Assembly: GCA_945865705.1 (NCBI GenBank)
Contig: CAMBEY010000050.1
Coordinates: 1 to 13,219, forward strand
Length of the DNA stretch: 13,219 bases
Direction of reading: 5' to 3'
Source of the DNA: Candidatus Sulfopaludibacter sp. SbA3
GTDB taxonomy: Bacteria > Acidobacteriota > Terriglobia > 2-12-FULL-54-10
The notes beneath the pieces are model-generated. The model was not told where the DNA came from. It saw only the letters and a list, made by a program, of their open reading frames with translations, and made no database searches. Shown here one piece after another: positions 1 through 5,776 of the stretch. A program made the position numbers and the translations under genes. Numbering within the stretch: the first letter of the stretch is position 1; every line of letters starts with the position of its first letter.

Positions 1-48
1 CGCGGTTCGGATACGTCATCAGGACAATCGCCGAGGGAAAGTTTATGA
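1..48 (+). CDS. Possible 3' end of an upstream gene (partial, unidentified)
   Basis: Frame 1 is open from the window edge and ends at TGA 46-48. That stop overlaps the ATG at 45-47 of the ACT-domain gene in an ATGA arrangement, which is typical of translationally coupled operon genes. Only about 15 codons are visible, ending in a polar Ser/Arg-rich tail, so no product can be named. Frame 3 is also open here, but it is simply the upstream extension of the ACT gene. The overlap is visible in the sequence; that frame 1 is really translated is inference. Confidence 0.35.
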   Translation, partial: RGSDTSSGQSPRESL

Positions 49-596
49 CTGCCAACTCCTACGAACGTGAACATCTGGTGGTAACCGCGGTCGGTCCGGA
101 TCGTGTCGGACTGGTCGAGCAGATCAGCCAGTTCCTGTTGAAGGAAGGCTGCAACATTGAAGACAGCAAGATGGCCGTCTTCTGCGGCGAGTTCACCATC
201 ATCCTGCTGGTAACCGGCAAGGAAGACGCGTTGCAACGCGTAGCCGCTTCGCTCCCGTTGCTGACGGCGCAGACCGGGCTGGCCTTCACCAGCAAACATC
301 CGGCATCGCGCACGGCGTCTGAATCCGCACTGCCTTGTCGATTGCTGGCGTCGTGCATGGATCATCCCGGCGTGGTCCATCAACTGAGTTCCGTGCTGAG
401 CAGGCTGGGCGTGAACATCGAATCGCTGGAAACCAAAACAGAAGAGGCCGCCATGAGCGGCACCCCCATCTTCCGCATGGAGGCGCGGCTCTCCGTGCCT
501 GCCCGCGTCAACCTGCACAATCTTCGCCAGGAACTCGACGCCATCGGACAGCGCGAGAACATCGACATCGAGTTCTCCCTGCTCCAGCGCGCCTGA
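45..596 (+). CDS. Double ACT-domain regulator, GcvR-like
   Basis: A 183-residue protein with two ACT domains in tandem, at about residues 10-80 and 97-180. The first has the ACT opening 'VTAVGPDRVGLVEQISQFL' followed by 'GCNIEDSKMAVFCGEFTIILLV'. The second has 'ASCMDHPGVVHQLSSVL' and 'LGVNIESLETKT'. Length and domain layout match the glycine-cleavage repressor GcvR family, whose ACT domains bind amino acids or partner proteins; there is no DNA-binding domain. Start: ATG 45 is preceded by GAGGG about 7 nt upstream and overlaps an upstream stop (ATGA), so it is probably the distal gene of an operon entering from the left. It is the only gene here on the plus strand. The family call is firm; the ligand and target cannot be read, and no gcv gene is in view. 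Cytoplasmic. Confidence 0.85.
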   Translation: MTANSYEREHLVVTAVGPDRVGLVEQISQFLLKEGCNIEDSKMAVFCGEFTIILLVTGKEDALQRVAASLPLLTAQTGLAFTSKHPASRTASESALPCRLLASCMDHPGVVHQLSSVLSRLGVNIESLETKTEEAAMSGTPIFRMEARLSVPARVNLHNLRQELDAIGQRENIDIEFSLLQRA

Positions 597-613
597 GAGC
601 CCAGCTCATTTTT
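597..613 (+). terminator. Weak terminator-like hairpin after the ACT gene
   Basis: Directly after the stop codon, GAGC (597-600) pairs with GCTC (604-607) across a CCA loop, followed by ATTTTT. The stem is only 4 bp, so this is weak on its own. The repeat element at 634-739, which also ends in a T-run on this strand, may be the real terminator. Confidence 0.3.
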
Positions 614-633
614 CAAGTTGGCGTAACCCATAC

Positions 634-739
634 AATGTCGTCATCCCGAGCGTAGCGAAGGGGGATCTGCTTTTCGCAGCGACGCACAGATCAAAAGCAG
701 GTTCCTCGGGCTGACTTCAGCCCTCGGAATGACGACATT
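634..739. repeat. Intergenic inverted-repeat element, copy 1 (full length)
   Basis: A roughly 106-bp palindromic element. The ends 634-650 and 723-739 are 17-nt inverted repeats with one mismatch. Inside, CTGCTTTT pairs with AAAAGCAG (8 bp, within about 666-699), and GGGCTG pairs with CAGCCC over a 4-nt loop near 708-723. The left part reads CCCGAGCGTAGCGAAGG and the right part AAAAGCAGGTTCCTCGG. Both recur in copy 2 (1361-1446), and the right part also in copy 3 (9623-9656). The plus-strand end runs into ATTTTTAT, so a transcript of the ACT gene would meet a long hairpin plus U-run here. It has the size and shape of a REP/MITE-like element; no transposase is nearby. Confidence 0.75.
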
Positions 740-775
740 TTTATGAATCGCGGTATACACCTATGGGGAAATTCT

Positions 776-1354
776 TTATTGCAATTGAAGTGAGACGAGT
801 TGGAACTGTGGCGGCTGCTTATTCCAAGTGGGTGGGAGTGTGTCGAAGCGCAACTGAAAGTCGCGCGTCTCGCCGGGGGCCAAGGGTGGGGAAGAGGGCG
901 GGGAAGTGGCCTGTATTACATCCTGCTCTTCGCGCAGTACGAGCTTGCTCGAGTAATCGTAAAAATATAAGCGCAGCCGCAACGTCGTAACAGTCTTGTC
1001 GCCATTGTTTTGAACCTTGGCATCGACGTAGACCATCTCGTGCCCCAGCATGTTCTCCGCCGCGCTCAGCTGAATATCGGAGATCGTCAGCTTGCCGAGG
1101 TAGTCGTAGGCCTCCTGCGAGGGCGGAGGCGGTGGAGGTGGGCCGGGTCGTGTGGCTATGAATGCCATAACTCCCAATGCGATCGCCAGAAACGCCGCGC
1201 CGGCGGCCAAGGCGACAGGAAATTCCTTCGGCTCTTTATTCTTCAGAGCAGGCGGCTGGGCAGGCGCGGACTCCCTCTGTTGATTGGAAGGTTGAACAGT
1301 CATTAGATTGTTCCGGCTATCCCGGGATTCCTCATTCCCTTCGCAAATTCCCAT
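776..1354 (-). CDS. One-pass membrane protein with FxLYD/DUF2393-like exported domain
   Basis: A hypothetical protein of 192 residues (175 from the inner start). A polar N-terminus precedes one hydrophobic segment at about residues 45-67, then a run of seven prolines (72-78), then a β-rich domain (about 83-192) with 'VYVDAKVQNNGDKTV', 'LRLYFYDYSSKLV' and 'LAPGETRDFQLRFDTLP'. This pattern fits the Ig-like FxLYD/DUF2393 type of exported domain, anchored in the membrane with the domain outside; the exact role is unknown. Start: ATG 1354 has a perfect AGGAGG 7 nt upstream, but that motif lies in repeat copy 2. ATG 1303 (MTVQPSNQQ) has only a weak GGAA, yet it drops 17 residues of unconserved look. 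I list the longer form and consider both possible. It follows the helicase gene on the same strand. Confidence 0.7.
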   Translation of the reverse strand: MGICEGNEESRDSRNNLMTVQPSNQQRESAPAQPPALKNKEPKEFPVALAAGAAFLAIALGVMAFIATRPGPPPPPPPSQEAYDYLGKLTISDIQLSAAENMLGHEMVYVDAKVQNNGDKTVTTLRLRLYFYDYSSKLVLREEQDVIQATSPPSSPPLAPGETRDFQLRFDTLPPTWNKQPPQFQLVSLQLQ

Positions 1355-1360
1355 GCACTG

Positions 1361-1450
1361 TCCTCCTGAGCGCAGCGAAGGGGTGCTTTTACTTTACCGT
1401 GTTGGACGATTTGCAGGAAAGCAGGTTCTTCGTTTCGCTCAGAATGGCAC
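1361..1450. repeat. Intergenic inverted-repeat element, copy 2
   Basis: Lies between the helicase 3' end and the membrane-protein 5' end. The left end CCTGAGCGCAGCGAAG and the right end TTCGTTTCGCTCAGAATGG are imperfect inverted repeats. Compared with copy 1 it keeps GAGCGNAGCGAAGG, TGCTTTT and AAGCAGGTTC in the same order, but the centre differs. Its left end, read on the minus strand, provides AGGAGG 7 nt before ATG 1354 of the downstream gene. Confidence 0.65.
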
Positions 1451-1488
1451 GTTATACAGATATCCTCTATATGCCAGGCCCGTATATG

Positions 1489-3801
1489 CTAGACCCGCTC
1501 CAGGTCGGCGAATTTCTCCATTAACTTTTTCAACCCAACGCCGGGGAAACTGACCGTCAGCTTTGTTTGATCGCCGGAACCCTCGCAGCGCACCACCGTT
1601 CCATAGCCATACTTCGCATGACGCACGCGGCTGCCCGCTTTTATCAGTGTCGGCGCGCCGGTGGTGGCGACTTCCACGGAGTCGTCGTGCCCGTTGCCGC
1701 CGATCGCCGTTTCGTTGATCCCAAAGTAACGCCGGACATTGCTGCTGCTAACCGCTGGCGTGGCGGCGGGCGCTGCCTTTGCCGCGGGCATTCTGGAATA
1801 TCGCGACTGCTCGCTCTGCTCATAATCGTAGTATCGTTCGCGAGATCCCGCGCCTCGCGTCTGCGGTGCAGGCCGTCGCGACAGGTCCTCTACCAACTCT
1901 TCAGGTATCTCGCTCAGGAAGCGCGAGGGGATGGATGGCTCCGGCATCTGGCTTCCGTAGCGCCGCCGCGATTCGGCGCGGGTGAGGATCAGCGCATCCT
2001 GCGCGCGGGTCATGCCGACATAGCAGAGCCGTCGCTCTTCTTCGAGCGACTGCGCATCCATCAGCGAACGGCTATGCGGCAGGATGCCTTCTTCCATTCC
2101 ACCGAGAAATACGACGGGAAATTCGAGGCCCTTGGCGCTGTGCAGAGTCATCAGCACTATCTGCGCTTCCTCGTCGAAGCTGTCCGTATCGCTGATCAGC
2201 GCGGCGTGATCCAGGAAGCCCGCCAGATTTTCGCCGCGCTCCCGGCTGTCGGCGGCGGCGTTCAATAATTCCTGAATGTTCTCGATGCGGCTGAAGGCCT
2301 CGGGCGTGCCCTCCTGCTCCAGAACCTCAATGTACTTGGTGCGGTCGATGATTTCACCCAACACGGCGGGCACATCGGTGCTGGAAACTTTCCGGTGCAA
2401 ATCTTCCATGACATTGCGGAACTCCTGCAAGGCCGCCAGCGCGCGGGCGGGCAGCAACTGCTGCCGAATAACCTGCTCCATCGTCTCCCAAAACGGCAGC
2501 TCGGCCTCCAGTGCCATCTCCTCAATCTTGCGGACGGTAGTGGCCCCGATCCCTCGCGTAGGCGTGTTGATGATGCGCAGCAGGCTGACGGAGTCATGCA
2601 GGTTGGCGGCGGCCTTCAGATACGCGAGCAGGTCCTTAACCTCGGCGCGCTCATAAAAGCTGATCCCACCGACTACCGTGTACTTGATCCCGTAGCGGCG
2701 CAGCGATTCTTCATAGAGGCGCGACTGAGCGTTGGTGCGATAGAGAATGGCGAATCGCAAGTCAGGCTCATCGCGCTTGCGGCGTGAAATCCAGTCGGCG
2801 ACAAACAAACTTTCGTTCTCGCCATCCGGCCCCTCGTAGATTCCAATCTTCGCCCCGCCCTGCCGCGAGGTCCACAGTGTTTTACCCTTGCGATAGAGGT
2901 TGTTGGAGACTACGGCGGAAGCCGCGTCCAGAATATTTTGCGTGGAACGGTAGTTCTCCTCCAGACGTATCACACGCGCATTGGGATAATCTTTCTCAAA
3001 CTCCACGATGTTGCGAATGTCCGCGCCGCGCCATGAATAGATCGACTGATCTTCATCGCCGACCACGCAAAGGTTCTGGTGCGTCTGTGTCAGCAGCCGG
3101 ACCAATTCATATTGCGGGCGATTGGTGTCCTGATACTCATCCACAAGAATGTATTGGAATTTTTGATTATACTTCGCCGCCGTCTCCGCGTCGTCGCGCA
3201 GCAGCCGTGCGCCCAGCAGCAGCAGGTCATCGAAATCGACAGCGCTTGCCTGACGCAGTGCCTTGGTGTAAGCGTCGTAGACCACGGCCATTCGCTCCGC
3301 CTGCGGATCCGTGGCAGAGTCGAACGCTGCCTCTGAACTAAGCCCGTGATTTTTCGCGTAACTGATGCGGCTCAGCACGGCGCGGGCCTGCAAATCGCGC
3401 TCGGTGAGGCCCAGATTTTTTATCGATGCTTTCACGACGGCCATCTGGTCGGCTGCATCGTAAATCACAAACTGCTTGGCCAGGCCGATGCGCTCGCTAT
3501 CTTCGCGCAGAATGCGCACGCAGAAAGAGTGGAAGGTGGAGAGCCAGGGGCGCGAATGGTACGATCCGCCGCCGCCGATTAAAGATGTAACGCGCGCGCG
3601 CATCTCCTCCGACGCCTTGTTGGTGAACGTGACGGCGAGAATGCTGTCGGGGCGCACGCCGAGTTGCTGGATCAGGTGGACGATGCGGTAAGTGATCACG
3701 CGCGTCTTGCCGCTGCCCGCGCCGGCCAGAATCAGAAGTGGGCCCTCGGCCAGCGTTACCGCTTCGCGCTGCTGCTCGTTCAATTGATCGATTAATCCCA
3801 T
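1489..3801 (-). CDS. pcrA: ATP-dependent 3'-5' DNA helicase, PcrA/UvrD type
   Basis: A 770-residue superfamily-1A helicase acting in nucleotide excision and mismatch repair, replication restart and removal of stalled RNA polymerase. All the motifs are present: Q motif 'LNEQQREAV' (7-15), Walker A 'GAGSGKT' (27-33), motif II DEYQDTN (221-227), motif III 'GDEDQSIYSWRGAD' (248-261), motif IV 'ENYRSTQ' (282-288), motif V 'TLHSAKGLEF' (552-561) and motif VI 'LCYVGMTRA' (592-600). A low-complexity linker (about 640-715) leads to a C-terminal Tudor-like fold (about 718-770, 'GSRVRHAKYGYGTVV'), the RNA-polymerase-contacting module of PcrA/UvrD. The length is slightly above the usual 720-750. The start ATG 3801 gives the standard N-terminus, but its Shine-Dalgarno is poor (AGAGGAA about 14 nt upstream). 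The gene lies 138 nt after ymdB. Family call certain; PcrA versus UvrD is only naming. Confidence 0.97.
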   Translation of the reverse strand: MGLIDQLNEQQREAVTLAEGPLLILAGAGSGKTRVITYRIVHLIQQLGVRPDSILAVTFTNKASEEMRARVTSLIGGGGSYHSRPWLSTFHSFCVRILREDSERIGLAKQFVIYDAADQMAVVKASIKNLGLTERDLQARAVLSRISYAKNHGLSSEAAFDSATDPQAERMAVVYDAYTKALRQASAVDFDDLLLLGARLLRDDAETAAKYNQKFQYILVDEYQDTNRPQYELVRLLTQTHQNLCVVGDEDQSIYSWRGADIRNIVEFEKDYPNARVIRLEENYRSTQNILDAASAVVSNNLYRKGKTLWTSRQGGAKIGIYEGPDGENESLFVADWISRRKRDEPDLRFAILYRTNAQSRLYEESLRRYGIKYTVVGGISFYERAEVKDLLAYLKAAANLHDSVSLLRIINTPTRGIGATTVRKIEEMALEAELPFWETMEQVIRQQLLPARALAALQEFRNVMEDLHRKVSSTDVPAVLGEIIDRTKYIEVLEQEGTPEAFSRIENIQELLNAAADSRERGENLAGFLDHAALISDTDSFDEEAQIVLMTLHSAKGLEFPVVFLGGMEEGILPHSRSLMDAQSLEEERRLCYVGMTRAQDALILTRAESRRRYGSQMPEPSIPSRFLSEIPEELVEDLSRRPAPQTRGAGSRERYYDYEQSEQSRYSRMPAAKAAPAATPAVSSSNVRRYFGINETAIGGNGHDDSVEVATTGAPTLIKAGSRVRHAKYGYGTVVRCEGSGDQTKLTVSFPGVGLKKLMEKFADLERV

Positions 3802-3875
3802 GATTTATAGCCGGATTCCTCTGCTCGGTGTGAATGATTATTTTACCAGTAAGGGAGAGAATGCGCCTGACATCC

Positions 3876-3904
3876 GCGCTTTCACAGCGCCGAAATATTT
3901 TCGG
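3876..3904. other. Two adjacent small hairpins in the ymdB-pcrA spacer
   Basis: In the 138-nt spacer, GCGCT/AGCGC (3876-3890, 5-nt loop) sits directly beside CCGAAA/TTTCGG (3890-3904, 3-nt loop). There is no clear U-run on the minus strand, so a terminator is not supported; a leader or processing structure for pcrA is possible. The rest of the spacer shows a TAAAAT box near 3839-3844 with no convincing -35. Confidence 0.35.
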
Positions 3905-3939
3905 ATATGAACAGCGTGGATGGAGTGCGTACGAATTTC

Positions 3940-4719
3940 TTAGTCTGCGCGCAGCATGATGCGCTGGATGGAGTGAGCCAGGCCCGTCGAGGGGTCGGCG
4001 TCGATCAGCACGGCGCACAGTCGCGTGTCGCCGTCGGCGGCCTCAAAGCGCATGGGCATCTGCGTGAGGAAGCGCTGCACGATCTGTTCCTTCACCACGC
4101 CAATCACGGAATCGTACGGACCGGTCATGCCGACGTCGGTGATGTAGGCGGTGCCCTGCGTCAGCACTCGCTCGTCGGCGGTGGGAATGTGCGTGTGCGT
4201 TCCGGCCACCATGGTGACGCGGCCATCCAGATGCCAGCCCATCGCCTGCTTCTCCGAGGTGGCCTCGGCGTGGATGTCAACCAGTCGAATCTTGCACGTC
4301 GGCGGAAGAGCCGCGAGCAGCTTATCGGCGGTCTGAAAGGGACAGTTGTGCGTGGCCATGAAGACGCGGCCCTGAAGATTCATGACGGCGTACTCGACTC
4401 CACTTTTTGTGGTGCCCTGAAATATTCCCTGTCCCGGCCCGCTGGGATAATTGGCGGGGCGAATCAGTCGGGGCTGCGAGGGAATGTACTCCATGATCTC
4501 GCGGCGATCCCACACGTGATTGCCTGTGGTGATGACGTCCACGCCGAGCGCGAGTATCTCCTCCGTGAGCTTGGGCGTTATGCCGAAGCCCGCCGCGGCA
4601 TTCTCGCCATTCGCTACCACCAGTTCCAGCTTGTGCTGTTGGATCATATCGGCCAGATGGTCAGCCACAATCGCGCGCCCGGGCTTGCCAAAGATGTCGC
4701 CAATAAAAAGTATGTTCAC
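3940..4719 (-). CDS. ymdB: YmdB-family metallophosphoesterase (2',3'-cNMP phosphodiesterase)
   Basis: A 259-residue cytoplasmic metallophosphoesterase of the TIGR00282/YmdB family. Members hydrolyse cyclic nucleotides with a dinuclear metal site, and in Bacillus influence biofilm and motility choice together with RNase Y. The metal ligands can all be placed: D8 ('FIGDIFGKPGR'), E39-N40 ('NGEN'), N67-H68 ('TTGNHVWDR'), H150 ('DIHAE') and H175 and H177 ('AGTHTHIPTAD'). The length is normal. Start: GTG 4719, fixed by the family N-terminus 'MNILFIGDIFGKPGR'; no good Shine-Dalgarno is visible. It lies just downstream of the candidate 6S RNA and after zapA. Its usual partner rny is not between zapA and this gene, so any joint regulation with RNase Y must work from elsewhere in the genome. 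Confidence 0.93.
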   Translation of the reverse strand: MNILFIGDIFGKPGRAIVADHLADMIQQHKLELVVANGENAAAGFGITPKLTEEILALGVDVITTGNHVWDRREIMEYIPSQPRLIRPANYPSGPGQGIFQGTTKSGVEYAVMNLQGRVFMATHNCPFQTADKLLAALPPTCKIRLVDIHAEATSEKQAMGWHLDGRVTMVAGTHTHIPTADERVLTQGTAYITDVGMTGPYDSVIGVVKEQIVQRFLTQMPMRFEAADGDTRLCAVLIDADPSTGLAHSIQRIMLRAD

Positions 4720-4757
4720 GCTGGATCATTTCTGAGGGGATGAATTTCCGGAGAATC

Positions 4758-4968
4758 AAAAAAGAAAATTGAGCAGACCACTGGGCCGTGTGCGAGCTAT
4801 TTTTTGAACCCGTTTAGATACGGGGGTGATCCAGTGCGTTCCGTATGGCTGCTCCGAACTCCGGCATAACCGGAAAGAGTATGCGCAAGGGAATGACAAC
4901 CGGACCTCCTGGTTATGATCATTAGCTCAAAAAATAACATCACCTTCACATGCTTCGCAGTACTGCTC
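4758..4968 (-). ncRNA. ssrS: Candidate 6S RNA (ssrS-like)
   Basis: The 308-nt stretch between zapA and ymdB has no plausible protein gene, but on the minus strand it looks like one long folded RNA of about 210 nt. TGAGCAG at the predicted 5' end (4969-4963) is exactly complementary to CTGCTCA near the 3' end (4776-4770), which is followed by a U-rich run. Further in, TATTTTTTGA (4936-4927) pairs perfectly over 10 bp with TCAAAAAATA (4807-4798). Next come TGAT/ATCA and CCAG/CTGG, with a small CCCGT/ACGGG hairpin on the 3' side only, and a terminal CCGG hairpin. A long interrupted closing helix, an asymmetric centre with a short 3'-side hairpin and an apical stem is the 6S architecture. The site just downstream of zapA is the classic ssrS location. 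6S RNA binds σ70-RNA polymerase by mimicking an open promoter. No covariance test was possible. Confidence 0.6.
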
Positions 4969-4975
4969 AGCCGAT

Positions 4976-4981
4976 ATTATA
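4976..4981 (-). promoter_or_regulatory. -10 box for the candidate 6S RNA
   Basis: A perfect TATAAT on the minus strand. Its predicted start point, about 7 nt downstream at roughly 4968-4969, falls exactly at the first base of the closing stem of the candidate RNA. The -35 is unclear: TTGATC lies 22 nt upstream, too far for a standard σ70 promoter. Confidence 0.5.
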
Positions 4982-5027
4982 CCCCAACAATTTATGCGTT
5001 CTGGATCAAGTCTGCGAGAATGTATGG

Positions 5028-5339
5028 CTATCGTTTGGCCGCCGGGGAATCTTCCAGGCCCTCGTCCAGTACTTCGGTGAACAGAATGGCTTTCTCCGTG
5101 ACGGCCTGCTGCAGGTGGCTATACCGGATCTTAAACCGCTGGCATTCATCAGCAAAGTGCAGCGCGGCCAGTACCGCCAGCTTGACCGAATCGTACGACC
5201 GTGTCTGTTCGCCGATGGCGCGCATGGTGGCGTCCACGGCCCGCGCCAGTTCCTGCGTGTATTGCTCACCCGAATCCGTTCTCAGATTGTACGGCTGGTC
5301 GTAAATCTCTACTGGGACGTTTTGCATTTTTCCGGCCAT
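5028..5339 (-). CDS. zapA: Cell division protein ZapA
   Basis: A 103-residue ZapA protein, a small cytoplasmic factor that bundles FtsZ filaments and stabilises the Z-ring. The N-terminal β part 'VPVEIYDQPYNLRTDSGEQY' is followed by 'TQELARAVDATMRAI' and a long helix with 'SYDSVKLAVLAALHFADE', the typical ZapA dimer and coiled-coil region. Length is normal for the family. Start: ATG 5339, preceded by AAGGAGG with 5-nt spacing, better than the inner ATG four codons later. The gene sits 56 nt after a small coiled-coil gene in the pheT-coiled coil-zapA order, and is followed by the candidate 6S RNA. Confidence 0.93.
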   Translation of the reverse strand: MAGKMQNVPVEIYDQPYNLRTDSGEQYTQELARAVDATMRAIGEQTRSYDSVKLAVLAALHFADECQRFKIRYSHLQQAVTEKAILFTEVLDEGLEDSPAAKR

Positions 5340-5395
5340 GCGAACCTCCTTGGCAACCGTTACGTCTTGATGGACGCCGCCGCGGCGAGGGTGCG

Positions 5396-5704
5396 TTACT
5401 GCTCACTGCTCTCAAGGCCGCTATCCGGAGACGCTGAATCTACTTCCGCGATCAGGCGCTGCACCCGTGTCTTCACCGTCTCCCGCTCGCTCTCCATCCG
5501 CGCCAACCGTCCTCGCAGGTCTTTTAATTGTGTGTCCCGGTCGGCTACACGGCGCTGCAAATCCGATTTTTCCGCGCGCAGTGATTTCAGTTGCGAGAGG
5601 GTCAGCAGAATTTTCTTTTCGAGATTGGCGAGTGATTCAATCCCCGCGTCGGACTCGCCCAATTCCAATTCGGGTTCGGCGGATTGAGTAGTTTCTTTGG
5701 CCAT
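5396..5704 (-). CDS. Small coiled-coil protein, ZapB-like by context
   Basis: A 102-residue highly charged protein. Residues about 27-90 form a continuous predicted coiled coil (heptad-like Leu/Ile/Val in 'ANLEKKILLTLSQLKSLRAE', then 'LQRRVADRDTQLKDLRGRLA'), flanked by acidic, Ser/Glu-rich ends. There are no cysteines, signal peptide or membrane segment. Size and shape recall ZapB/DUF904 division proteins, which partner ZapA, and the gene lies directly upstream of zapA. Sequence identity to ZapB cannot be claimed, since short coiled coils look alike. Start ATG 5704 has only a distant GGGAG, about 12 nt away. It begins 72 nt after the pheT stop, probably in the same transcript. Confidence 0.7.
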   Translation of the reverse strand: MAKETTQSAEPELELGESDAGIESLANLEKKILLTLSQLKSLRAEKSDLQRRVADRDTQLKDLRGRLARMESERETVKTRVQRLIAEVDSASPDSGLESSEQ

Positions 5705-5776
5705 GGATTTAATTATCTCCCACTTACATTTTAAACCAATGCGGAAGCGCGGGGAAATGGGATGGCAGCAAGTGCG

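Noticed and set aside
1567..2268. Plus-strand frame of 233 codons opposite the helicase
   Set aside because: It mirrors helicase codons and has no motif or ribosome binding site.
3802..3939. Promoter for pcrA at TAAAAT near 3839
   Set aside because: No -35 at suitable distance and the match is common in AT-rich spacers; not enough for a feature.
3907..4743. Long plus-strand open frame of 278 codons opposite ymdB
   Set aside because: It is antisense to a clear YmdB with all metal ligands and has no family features; a by-product of GC-rich codon use.
4963..4990. Plus-strand similarity to the E. coli 6S RNA segment GAGCCGATATTT
   Set aside because: It is on the wrong strand relative to zapA, short, and the promoter, end and folding evidence all point to the minus strand.
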